From UBA6136 sp041178325 (GTDB lineage Bacteria; Pseudomonadota; Gammaproteobacteria; Methylococcales; Methylococcaceae): a stretch of 24,818 nucleotides of DNA. The first letter of the stretch is position 1, and the number at the start of each line of letters is the position of its first letter. Positions 14,011-21,354 of this stretch are shown here, one piece after another. The stretch covers positions 1 through 24,818 of the forward strand of contig JBEGVN010000051.1 of NCBI GenBank assembly GCA_041178325.1. The letters are read 5' to 3'. A program made the translations under genes and the position numbers. The notes under the pieces are model-generated. The model saw only the letters and a list, made by a program, of their open reading frames with translations, was not told where the DNA came from and did no database searches.

Positions 14011-15957
14011 ATGAAAAAAAAGCTGCTCTTTACTCTGTCCGTTTTTGTCCCTTTGCTTGCTCAAGCCGAGAGCGATTCCACCGATACATTGGATCCTGTA
14101 GTCATCACAGCGACGCGAAGTGATGTCAGAGAGTCCAATTTAGCCAACACCGTGACAGTGATTACGGCGGCAGAAATCAAAGCCCGAAGAATCAATGCCG
14201 TAGCCGATATTCTCCGGGTCGTTCCTGGGCTTGATGTGATGAGTTCGGGGGGGACAGGGCAGCAAACCTCCGTATTTACGCGAGGTGCTAATTCCAACCA
14301 AACCTTGGTGCTAATCGATAATATTCGGATGAACGATCCGAGTAATCCCAACAATTCCTTTGACTTTGCCAACCTGCAGGTTGATGACATTGAGCGCATC
14401 GAGGTTCTGAGGGGGGCAGCCAGTGCCATGTGGGGGGCTGATGCCATGGGCGGTGTGATTCACATCATCACCAAGCATGGAAAAGGACCGACCCAGTTCT
14501 CAGGACTGGCCGAGGGTGGCAACTACAACACTTGGAAAGTCGGTGGTGGGGTTTCGGGTGAGGTCGACCGATTGAATTACGCGGTCAATGCCAGCCACTT
14601 GAGCAATCTTGGAGTCTCAGCAGCGGCCCAGTCGATGGGAAATAGCGAGCGAGATCCCTACCAGAACACCACGCTTCAAAGTCGGTTCAACTATCAGGTG
14701 ACGGATACCCTCGATCTGGATTGGAGTCTGCGCTACAACGCCGCAGGGACAGGCCTCGACAACTGTGGTGGGTTTGGCTACAAGTCTTACACGGGGCAGT
14801 TTGTTCGCTGCGACAATCCCCATTACTTCAACAATAGCAATCAGCTTTACACCCGGGGTCAGGCCCGCTGGTTTTTATTTGATAATCTCTGGGAACAACG
14901 CTTTGGGGTGAACTTCACGCTGAGTGATCGTCAGACCTACTACACCGCACCGATCTCACCCGACTGGATTCCTCCCACATCCACCAATGGCCAGGAAACT
15001 AAAGTCGAGTGGTTGAATTTTATTCATGTTCTTCCAAATGACACCATCACCGCGGGGGTTGAGGGACGGTTCGATACGATGTACAGCGAAAGCGGTTTGG
15101 CTTCAGCGCAGACTAGCAACAATGGATCGATGAATAACGCTGGGTACTATCTGCAGAATCAACTCGACTGGCTGGATCGTTTTCATACGACCGCCGGGGG
15201 TCGTGTGGACGACAACTCTCAGTTTGGAAGTCATCTCACCTGGCGTTTCAATCAGACCGTGGATGTGTCGGAACTGGATAGCCGGATCAAGGCCAACATT
15301 GGCACCGCCTTTCGCGCTCCATCTCTGTGTGAACTCAGCAAGCAATGCTTTGGTAATCCAAATTTGATGCCTGAGACGAGTCTTGACTGGGATGCGGGAA
15401 TAGAGCAGGACCTTTTCGATAAAAAAGCCATGCTTGGGTTGGTGTATTTCGACAATAACTACAACAACCTCATCCAGTGGAATCCCAGCGCCAACGGAGG
15501 GATGGGGAATGTCGAAAATGTGAGTAACGCGATTGCCCGGGGTATTGAGACCTTTGCAGAGTACAAACCTTTGCCCGAGTTGGCCTTAAGGCTCAACTAC
15601 ACCTATGACGAGACATTTGGGCGCTACAACGCCACGACTGGGCAAAGATCAAATGACCCCTTATTACTTCGGCCTAAAAACAAGGGAAACTTTGACCTTG
15701 ATTACAAGTTTGTTCCGGAAGCCTCCGCACACCTCAATGTTCTCGTAGTGGGCTCAAGGAGCTCCTACGATACGATGGGTTCGATCACCCAAGTGCCGGG
15801 GTATGTTCTCGTGAATCTTTCTACAAACTATGAGATCAATAAGCAGGTGACTGTCTTCGCAAGGCTCGACAATCTCCTCAACAAACAATATCAGCAGGTT
15901 TGGGGATATGGCGCACTCGGTTTTTACGGACTGAGTGGCTTTTCGGTGAAATTTTAG
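14011..15957 (+). CDS. btuB: TonB-dependent vitamin B12 receptor, BtuB-type
   Basis: 648 aa from ATG 14011, chosen because it opens with a signal peptide (KKKLLFTLSVFVPLLAQAE); an upstream in-frame ATG at 13891 would put 40 unlikely residues before it. The TonB box is DPVVITATR (~28-36). A plug domain follows with VTVITAAEIKARR, ILRVVPGLDV, QTLVLIDNIRMNDP and IEVLRGAASAMWGADAMGGV. The remainder is the 22-strand barrel and ends FYGLSGFSVKF with the terminal Phe of outer-membrane proteins. Regulation by the cobalamin riboswitch upstream identifies cobalamin or cobinamide as cargo. No btuCDF or cob genes are adjacent. It is followed by a hairpin at 15968-15994. Confidence 0.92.
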   Translation: MKKKLLFTLSVFVPLLAQAESDSTDTLDPVVITATRSDVRESNLANTVTVITAAEIKARRINAVADILRVVPGLDVMSSGGTGQQTSVFTRGANSNQTLVLIDNIRMNDPSNPNNSFDFANLQVDDIERIEVLRGAASAMWGADAMGGVIHIITKHGKGPTQFSGLAEGGNYNTWKVGGGVSGEVDRLNYAVNASHLSNLGVSAAAQSMGNSERDPYQNTTLQSRFNYQVTDTLDLDWSLRYNAAGTGLDNCGGFGYKSYTGQFVRCDNPHYFNNSNQLYTRGQARWFLFDNLWEQRFGVNFTLSDRQTYYTAPISPDWIPPTSTNGQETKVEWLNFIHVLPNDTITAGVEGRFDTMYSESGLASAQTSNNGSMNNAGYYLQNQLDWLDRFHTTAGGRVDDNSQFGSHLTWRFNQTVDVSELDSRIKANIGTAFRAPSLCELSKQCFGNPNLMPETSLDWDAGIEQDLFDKKAMLGLVYFDNNYNNLIQWNPSANGGMGNVENVSNAIARGIETFAEYKPLPELALRLNYTYDETFGRYNATTGQRSNDPLLLRPKNKGNFDLDYKFVPEASAHLNVLVVGSRSSYDTMGSITQVPGYVLVNLSTNYEINKQVTVFARLDNLLNKQYQQVWGYGALGFYGLSGFSVKF

Positions 15958-15967
15958 TAAGAACTTA

Positions 15968-15994
15968 GCCGGCACGACCCTTCGTCATGCCGGC
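15968..15994. terminator. Hairpin between convergent btuB and CBM48 gene
   Basis: GCCGGCA/TGCCGGC, with an inner GAC/GTC extension and a CCTTC loop, lies 10 bases after the btuB stop and 10 bases beyond the convergent gene's stop (16004). No T run follows, so it may be a 3'-end-protecting stem or a weak terminator for both genes. Confidence 0.6.
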
Positions 15995-16003
15995 CTGTCC
16001 TCA

Positions 16004-16309
16004 TCAAAGGACAATGACAGAGTTTTCAGAATCGATACCGTTGTATGTAAAACGGTCCGCTTCAGGCTCATTTAGCCAATGGCTTCCATCGACAACATAC
16101 CGGAATTGGTATTCCCGATTGTTTTCAAGATCCACGGATATGGACCAGGTGCCATCTTTGGCGCGCTTCAAGGGTAATTCGTCCTTTGACCAAGCGTTAA
16201 AATCTCCCGCAAGGCTGACCGAGGACGCGTTGACAAAGGGCTCACCCGTAAGGCTGAACTTTACTTTGCACACGGGTTTTGTTTTAAGGAACTTCTTTTC
16301 AAGACTCAT
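16004..16309 (-). CDS. CBM48 / isoamylase early-set domain protein
   Basis: 101 aa forming a single domain. The blocks VSLAGDFNAWSKDELPLKR, DGTWSISVDL, YQFRYVVDG, HWLNEPEADRF and NSVIVL are the glycogen-binding (AMPK-beta / isoamylase N-terminal) module. Such free-standing modules bind alpha-glucans or act as small partners of glycogen enzymes or kinases. Aromatic residues (Trp in FNAW, Trp in GTW, Trp in HWLN) are in the usual sugar-contact places. There is no signal peptide, so it is cytoplasmic. It is monocistronic, convergent with btuB and divergent from the SYLF gene. Confidence 0.87.
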   Translation of the reverse strand: MSLEKKFLKTKPVCKVKFSLTGEPFVNASSVSLAGDFNAWSKDELPLKRAKDGTWSISVDLENNREYQFRYVVDGSHWLNEPEADRFTYNGIDSENSVIVL

Positions 16310-16500
16310 GGACGATCACCTTGGAAATGGTTTCACACAACGCTCATTGTGGCGAGGCGAAAGCAACTGAACAAGCGCCTATTCGGTGACAGTGTGTCAA
16401 TCAGTCTCTATGTTTCATGGCCAGCATGGCCGTGAGATGGCACCTTGCTAAGGTAGAGGCGATTGGTGACAATGGCCAACACTTACTTTTCGGAGGTTCT

Positions 16501-17058
16501 ATGCGTGGTGTCCTGACGATAATTTTTGCTTTGGCCCTTGGAGGTTGCGGGGTTCAATTAAAAGGAGGGGTAACCGAACAGCGCAATCAAATCAAGACGA
16601 TGGAAACGGAGACTCTTGCCAAGCTCTATGCTAAGGATCCATCAGCGCGGAAGGACATTCGAAAGGCTGCGGGCTATGGCGTCTTTGATGCTACAGGCGG
16701 AAAGATCATGTTTGGCGGCATGGATCATGGGAATGGGGTCGTATTGGACAATGCCTCAGGACGCAGAACCTACATGAAGATGTTTGAGCTTCAGCCGGGT
16801 CTTGGCTTTGGCTATACCAATTTTAGGTTGGTCTTTGTTTTTGATACTCGTGAAGTGATGAATAACTTCATCACCAGCGGTTGGGAGTTCGGAACCCGCG
16901 CGGCCGCAGCAGCAAAGAGCAAGACGGACGGTGGAGCGGCTGAAATTGGTTATACGGTTGCACCAGGGATACATGTGTTTCAGCTGACGGAAGAGGGAGC
17001 ATTGGTTGGTTTGAGCATCACCGGAGCCAAATACTGGCGCAACGATGACCTGAATTAA
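16501..17058 (+). CDS. SYLF (Ysc84-type) domain lipoprotein
   Basis: 185 aa from ATG 16501, supported by GGAGG eight bases upstream; the frame runs further upstream without support. A lipobox ALGGC (Cys16) suggests lipid anchoring. After it come RKAAGYGVFDATGGKIMFGGMDHGNG..., FELQPGLGFGYTNFRLVFVF and SITGAKYWRND, consistent with the SYLF/Ysc84 lipid-binding domain. Family members bind phosphoinositides or membranes in eukaryotes; the bacterial role is unclear. It has no operon partners: the next gene begins 111 bases downstream. Confidence 0.82.
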   Translation: MRGVLTIIFALALGGCGVQLKGGVTEQRNQIKTMETETLAKLYAKDPSARKDIRKAAGYGVFDATGGKIMFGGMDHGNGVVLDNASGRRTYMKMFELQPGLGFGYTNFRLVFVFDTREVMNNFITSGWEFGTRAAAAAKSKTDGGAAEIGYTVAPGIHVFQLTEEGALVGLSITGAKYWRNDDLN

Positions 17059-17169
17059 TTCTTCGGCGGGGCATTCCAGGCCTGCCCCTCTGAACGCAAG
17101 AGCAAGCACTAAGAATTGCTGTTTCTCTACTATAAAAACAGCCTGGATTAACGTTGTGAGGAGATTGAG

Positions 17170-17412
17170 ATGGTCAACGTGATCTGTACAAGCTGTCACC
17201 ACGAAAACCGGAAACAGGCGGAAAACTGCGCAGCATGCGGTGCGGTTCTCCCTAAACCGGTCGCACCCATACGGAAGCTAAGTGGAAAGTTCTCTGCAAT
17301 CGGGGTGGTTGTGATTGCTCTGGGCGTCATCGGAACCGTTCTTGGGACCTGGTGGGGGCCCCCTACGATTCTTCCCGGTGTCGCTTTTTATATGATGGGC
17401 CGCTTCTTTTAG
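17170..17412 (+). CDS. Zinc-ribbon plus membrane-helix small protein
   Basis: 80 aa. The N-terminus has CTSC and CAAC pairs (C6/C9 and C20/C23), a zinc-ribbon of the kind seen in small membrane-anchored proteins. After a basic linker (KPVAPIRKLSGK) two closely spaced hydrophobic stretches (IGVVVIALGVIGTVLG and ILPGVAFYMMG) could form a helical hairpin in the inner membrane. GAGGAG lies seven bases before the ATG. Its function is unknown. It converges on the namZ-like gene with 17 bases between stops. Confidence 0.75.
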   Translation: MVNVICTSCHHENRKQAENCAACGAVLPKPVAPIRKLSGKFSAIGVVVIALGVIGTVLGTWWGPPTILPGVAFYMMGRFF

Positions 17413-17429
17413 AAGTCTGGTCAAGGACA

Positions 17430-18635
17430 TCAGGGATAAAGGAGGAAGGGGCGACGCTCTTCCTCCCAAGCTTCTTCGTCTTCCCGTGCAATATTTTCAA
17501 GGTCTCTCCATGAAGCCTCTGCATCATCCACCCACTCCCTTAGCAGCGGGCTTCCATTGATCAGGTCGATGGCTAAGCGGTCAAACTCATACTCATAAGG
17601 AAAATCTCGCCACAAGGGATATTCGGGCATCAGTACCCTAATGGCCTTGAATGCAAGTGACTGAAGTCGCCAAGGTTTAAATCGGGCGTGATCGTACCCG
17701 GGCCCGTCCGTATGAATCTGGATGCCCGCGCAAAGCTCGGCACTGTGTTTATGAAAAGTGGGCTCAAACCAGCAGGGCCTGAGTTGACAGCCTTCCATCC
17801 ATTGTGGAGCCATCCCGTGCATTTCCTGGATGATCGCGTTCGGGACAAGGTTGGGCGCGCCAAACAACTCTAACGGGCGAGTGGTCCCTCGGCCTTCTGA
17901 AAGTGTCGTGCCTTCCAGCATAACCGTTCCAGCATAGGCGCGGGCCATTGAAAGGTTAGGAGCATTGGGGCTCGGGTTGACCCAACAGCGAGATTCGAGC
18001 GGCCAGCCAAATCCCGGCGCCTGATGTGGATCCCAGCCCTCCATCGTGATGACGCGATACTGCAGGTCCAGCTTGAAGTGATGGATGAACCACGCGCCTA
18101 GCTCCCCGAGAGTCAGTCCATGCCTCATCGGAATGGGGCCGGCGCCGACAAAACTTTCCCAGCCTGCTTTGAGGGTAAGTCCCTCGATGGGGCGGCCCGC
18201 TGGGTTAGGCCGATCCAGAACCCAGACAGCCTTGCCGGTTTTTGACGCTTCCTCGAGAACGTAAAGGAGCGTGGTGATAAAGGTGTAAATCCTGCAGCCA
18301 AGATCCTGAAGGTCAACCAGGACGATATCGAACTGATCCATCATTTCAGGCGTGGGTCGCCTGACTTCACCATAAAGGCTATAGATGGGTATGCCCAGAG
18401 TCGGATCCCGGTAGTCGCCCGACTCCATCATATTGTCTTGTTTGTCCCCACGGAGCCCATGCTGAGGACCAAAGGCAGCCGTTAAATGCAGCGAGGGATG
18501 GGCGGAGAGCGCATCAATGGAGTGTGTGAATTCCCGCGTCATTGAGGCGGGATGAGCAAGAAGCGCGAGCCTTAGGCCTGTAAGTTCGGCTAACAGTGCG
18601 GGTGTCGAAAGAAGTTTGTCTATGCCGAAATTCAT
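17430..18635 (-). CDS. DUF1343 protein, NamZ-like exo-N-acetylmuramidase (GH171)
   Basis: 401 aa, the normal size of DUF1343. Landmarks are FGPQHGLRGD (55-64), YSLYGEVRRPT (85-95), VDLQDLGCRIYTF (107-119), LDRPNPAGRPIEG (140-152) and PMRHGLTLGELG (169-180). The best-studied member, Bacillus NamZ/YbbC, removes terminal N-acetylmuramic acid from peptidoglycan fragments during cell-wall recycling. Most such proteins are exported; here the N-terminus MNFGIDKLLSTPALLAELTG shows no signal peptide, so it may act in the cytoplasm. It is the last gene of a four-gene minus-strand run and starts 24 bases after the DOMON-like gene. The activity is inferred from the family. Confidence 0.88.
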   Translation of the reverse strand: MNFGIDKLLSTPALLAELTGLRLALLAHPASMTREFTHSIDALSAHPSLHLTAAFGPQHGLRGDKQDNMMESGDYRDPTLGIPIYSLYGEVRRPTPEMMDQFDIVLVDLQDLGCRIYTFITTLLYVLEEASKTGKAVWVLDRPNPAGRPIEGLTLKAGWESFVGAGPIPMRHGLTLGELGAWFIHHFKLDLQYRVITMEGWDPHQAPGFGWPLESRCWVNPSPNAPNLSMARAYAGTVMLEGTTLSEGRGTTRPLELFGAPNLVPNAIIQEMHGMAPQWMEGCQLRPCWFEPTFHKHSAELCAGIQIHTDGPGYDHARFKPWRLQSLAFKAIRVLMPEYPLWRDFPYEYEFDRLAIDLINGSPLLREWVDDAEASWRDLENIAREDEEAWEEERRPFLLYP

Positions 18636-18659
18636 GGGTCAAGAGGGTTCGATCGTGAA

Positions 18660-19202
18660 TCAAAGGGCAAAAAAACTATCGGGGTTGTGGAAGTCGGGTT
18701 TATCCGCGGAATGCTTAACCGCCCAGTAGCTCATATTTCCGCACTTCTCTTTGAGGATAACCGATATCCCGGCCTCCAACGGCTGAGTTCCTGGGAGATG
18801 GTCGTTGATTATTGACCATGGCATATTTGCCGTAAGTGTAAGGGCTTCAGTCTCTATTTGGCTTTTGATGATGGGAGGCGCATTTACATCGGGGCGCTCC
18901 AACGCCTTTCGATAGCCACTGAAACGATAGAAAGCCCATAGGCCCGAAGGCGCGAAGTTGAATTCAAGATAGGGTGCAGGCTGATTTTTTCTGCGCAAAA
19001 AGACCTCACAACAAGTTGCTTGCCACAGGTTGTCTGCACGAAATGGTTCGGCCTGCTCTTTCGGAATCTCAATCTGTCTCATGTCACCGCTGATGCGATA
19101 AACGAGATCGAGGGTCGTTACACTGAACGTCGTGGTGGACTCAATCTGCCAAAACAGGGGCGCAGATGAGGACGTCGGATACGCGAGTAGAGTCCGAATC
19201 AC
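18660..19202 (-). CDS. DOMON-like domain protein
   Basis: 180 aa with a GTG start that overlaps the universal-stress-protein stop by four bases (GTGA). Strand-rich throughout, with LVYRISGDMRQIEIP, the LWQATCCEVFLRRK block, YLEFNFAPSGLWAFYRFSGYR and the C-terminal KPDFHNPDSF, which are the usual conserved points of bacterial DOMON-like proteins. DOMON beta-sandwich domains bind haem or sugars; bacterial stand-alone members are uncharacterised. No signal peptide is seen. Tight coupling to the stress-protein gene implies co-expression. Confidence 0.8.
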   Translation of the reverse strand: MIRTLLAYPTSSSAPLFWQIESTTTFSVTTLDLVYRISGDMRQIEIPKEQAEPFRADNLWQATCCEVFLRRKNQPAPYLEFNFAPSGLWAFYRFSGYRKALERPDVNAPPIIKSQIETEALTLTANMPWSIINDHLPGTQPLEAGISVILKEKCGNMSYWAVKHSADKPDFHNPDSFFAL

Positions 19203-19624
19203 TTAATCAACATCACCGGAATTTCGGCGAGCTGGATGACGCGCGCAGGGAGAGAGCCCAGCAGGAGCGCAGTAAGGGTGCTGATGTTCCGGTACCCGAT
19301 CACGATCTGATGCATGTCATTTTGTCGAGCGAATTGGGCGATGACTTCAGCGGCATCGCCGACACAAATATGGTGTTCAAAAGCTCGATTCACGGACTTA
19401 AGCTGCTCCATCGCGCCTTGCAGTTGTTTCATGCCCTCTTCACGCTGGAAGTCTTGAATCTGATCATGACTCAAGAACATTCCGACATCCCCATGGATGG
19501 CGGGTTGCACGTTGATCAAATGGATTTGGTGGGCTGTTTGGATGCGATCAATCCAATGGATCAAGGATCCGATGATCTCCTCGCGGATTTCGTTTTCTTC
19601 GACGGGAACAAGAAGCTTTAGCAT
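19199..19624 (-). CDS. Universal stress protein (UspA family)
   Basis: 141 aa from ATG 19624 (MLKLLVPVEENEIREEIIGS), the usual UspA opening; the frame continues upstream to 19711 but that would run into the terC-like gene. The layout is one alpha/beta domain with IHLINVQPAIHG, HICVGDAAEVIAQFARQND, then QIVIGYRNISTLTALLLGS ending IPVMLIK. The ATP-binding G2xG9xG motif is only partly kept (IGYRNIS...LLLGS), so ATP binding is uncertain. It follows the terC-like gene by 19 bases and overlaps the DOMON-like gene. Confidence 0.85.
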   Translation of the reverse strand: MLKLLVPVEENEIREEIIGSLIHWIDRIQTAHQIHLINVQPAIHGDVGMFLSHDQIQDFQREEGMKQLQGAMEQLKSVNRAFEHHICVGDAAEVIAQFARQNDMHQIVIGYRNISTLTALLLGSLPARVIQLAEIPVMLIK

Positions 19625-19643
19625 GGGTTTACCCTGATATCGA

Positions 19644-20414
19644 TCAACGACCTTTAGTCTTGGTTTTATTTTTCCTTGGTCCGGATTTGCTTTTACGATT
19701 CGTGTGGGCAAGATCGACGAGGACGGGTTCTCGCTCGATGGCTGTGCGCGCTTTCAGCTTTCCGATCAAAAGGACCAATCCAGCAAAGGCATAAGGGAGA
19801 ACTTGGTGGGTGACCGCGCCTTCATTGAAAATGTCGACTGCGGCAAGAGCGGGTTCGGTCACGAGCATCTCGCCAGCGACAAATCCCAGGATTGCAGCCC
19901 CGAGGTCGATGATAAGAGGTTGCCGCTCCATAAGGCGAAGAATGATGGCGCTGCCGAAAATGACGATCGGAATGCTGATGCCTAATCCGACGATCAGCAT
20001 AACCTGGTTTCCACCGGCCGCAGCAGCTACCGCAAGAACATTGTCGAGGCTCATGACAAGATCGGCAATCAATATGGTCCTTACCGCTGAAGCCAGCGTA
20101 TTGTGAGAGCTGAGGTTGTTCTCATCCGACTCCTCGGGGGACAACAGCTTCGCTGCAATCCATAGGAGCATGATGCTGCCGAATAGCTTGAGGAACGGCA
20201 GCATCAAAAGTTGCAGAGCCGCAAAGGTCAGGCTGATTCGCATTAAAATTGCCGCCACAGATCCAAGAACGATGGCGCGATTGCGATCTTCGGCAGGAAG
20301 GGATCGGGCCGCGAGTGCAATCACCACGGCGTTGTCACCGGAGAGCACGATGTTGACCATCATGATCTGGCCGAGATCAAGCCAGAAAGCGGGATCACTG
20401 AGGTTGAACGGCAT
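19644..20414 (-). CDS. TerC family membrane protein (probable metal exporter)
   Basis: 256 aa with about seven hydrophobic helices. The two TerC signatures are SGDNAVVIALAA (D27, N28) and MSLDNVLAVAAAAGGNQ (D124, N125), acidic residues thought to bind metal. The C-terminus is a basic, disordered tail (NRKSKSGPRKNKTKTKGR). Relatives (YjbE, YkoY, Alx) handle manganese or supply metals to exported proteins. It is the first gene of the run terC-like / usp / DOMON-like / namZ-like, so the whole set may answer to one promoter in its 270-base leader. Specific metal is not shown by the sequence. Confidence 0.9.
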   Translation of the reverse strand: MPFNLSDPAFWLDLGQIMMVNIVLSGDNAVVIALAARSLPAEDRNRAIVLGSVAAILMRISLTFAALQLLMLPFLKLFGSIMLLWIAAKLLSPEESDENNLSSHNTLASAVRTILIADLVMSLDNVLAVAAAAGGNQVMLIVGLGISIPIVIFGSAIILRLMERQPLIIDLGAAILGFVAGEMLVTEPALAAVDIFNEGAVTHQVLPYAFAGLVLLIGKLKARTAIEREPVLVDLAHTNRKSKSGPRKNKTKTKGR

Positions 20415-20684
20415 ACGGGTATCTCTGATTTATGGCCAGCGGCGAACGGAACGAGTTCCGTGGGGTATTTGGGTAGCCCCTAATATTGTGGGTTCGATTC
20501 TATCAGGCAGGCTACCCGATAAGTGCAGGAAGGAGGGAACACCCGCGCCCCGACCTTTTTGTATAGGGGCCAGAGTCGCAGATGGCATGTGACATGCGGT
20601 TGTCCACTGAAGTCGGCATGCTGACTTCAGGGTGTGGCGGAGGGGGGGCAGCGCTGCTCCCCTCCGCCTTCTTCGGAACAGCGA
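20415..20684 (-). promoter_or_regulatory. Structured leader of the terC-like operon
   Basis: On the minus strand this leader has a perfect 8-bp inverted repeat GGGTAGCC/GGCTACCC (20471-20478 with 20510-20517) spanning 31 bases. Further upstream are CTGAAGTC/GACTTCAG (20607-20614 with 20623-20630) and a GCATGTGACATGC near-palindrome (20585-20597). TerC-family genes often lie behind the yybP-ykoY manganese riboswitch, but I could not find its conserved GGGGAGUA element. It is thus a structured leader of unknown type. Confidence 0.4.
20636..20668 (-). terminator. GC-rich hairpin after the helical lipoprotein gene
   Basis: A nearly perfect stem GGCGGAGGGG...CAGC / GCTG...CCCCTCCGCC lies 17 bases beyond the lipoprotein stop. 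Only one bulge interrupts it. No T tract follows on the minus strand, so it is a probable but not certain transcription end. Confidence 0.55.
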
Positions 20685-21233
20685 CTACTTCTTTTTTTCG
20701 TCTGGTGTCGCGGTTTCTCTTGGCAGGATGGGTGTTTCGGTGCTGATCTTAAGGTCGGAAAGCAGATTGAGCTCATTTTCGATCTGCAGGAACTGACCGG
20801 CAATGATAGGCGAGGTCGCCTTCTTGACGCGGCTGTAATATTTGCGCCAGAGCTCGTTTCGATCATCACGAATTTTCAATGATCGAAGTGCCAGATTATC
20901 GGCAATCTCATTGTTCATATTCTCGTAATTAGCCGCGTAGTCGCGAATGATGCTGTAGCGCTCATCGTAGATTTTCTTGAGCTCGGCCTCATAGGCGTAA
21001 TACTCCTTCCAGAAAGCATCATGCTCAGAAGCGCTGAGGTTTAGTGCTTTTTCGATGAGGGCAACCTTCTTTTCACGGTATTTTGCGCGATCCGCATCCA
21101 GAGCCTTCATTTCCGGGTCATTTGCGGTGACCGGCGTCAGGGGCTTAGGAGTCTGAGCGCATCCGAAGAGGAAAAGTCCGGCGATGAAGGTCCCTGCTGT
21201 GAGCAGGCGAGAAGCATTAATCGAGTTAATCAT
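20685..21233 (-). CDS. Helical envelope lipoprotein, unknown function
   Basis: 182 aa. A lipobox LFLFGC (Cys25) follows a hydrophobic helix. The mature part is almost wholly helical and rich in Lys, Glu, Tyr and Arg (ALDADRAKYREKKVALIEKALN, FWKEYYAYEAELKKIYDERY, NELWRKYYSRVKKA). It resembles the long helical hairpins of CpxP/Spy-like periplasmic chaperone-sensors, but no LTxxQ motif is visible, so I do not assign that family. The tail is Pro/Thr/Lys rich (DEKKK end). AGGA lies about seven bases before the ATG. It stands between the NtrC-type regulator and the terC-like operon, and could be its own unit. Confidence 0.75.
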   Translation of the reverse strand: MINSINASRLLTAGTFIAGLFLFGCAQTPKPLTPVTANDPEMKALDADRAKYREKKVALIEKALNLSASEHDAFWKEYYAYEAELKKIYDERYSIIRDYAANYENMNNEIADNLALRSLKIRDDRNELWRKYYSRVKKATSPIIAGQFLQIENELNLLSDLKISTETPILPRETATPDEKKK

Positions 21234-21354
21234 GGTGAGGTCCTAAAAAGGTCGAATCGCGGGCGCCATTCGGTCAAGTGGCATTCTATCCCATGCGCAA
21301 AACCTCTAACATCCGTCGATTTCCCAAGGCGCACTTCGTGCATCTTGAAAGCAT

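Noticed and set aside
20488..20503. GTGGGTTCGATTC looks like a tRNA T-arm
   Set aside because: The flanking bases do not pair as a T-stem and there is no acceptor or anticodon arm around it.
20415..20684. yybP-ykoY manganese riboswitch upstream of the TerC gene
   Set aside because: The conserved GGGGAGUA and its paired elements could not be found on the minus strand; only generic stems are present.
21281..21310. TGGCA...GC pattern as a sigma-54 promoter near the NtrC gene
   Set aside because: The spacing between GG and GC is not the required ten bases on either strand.
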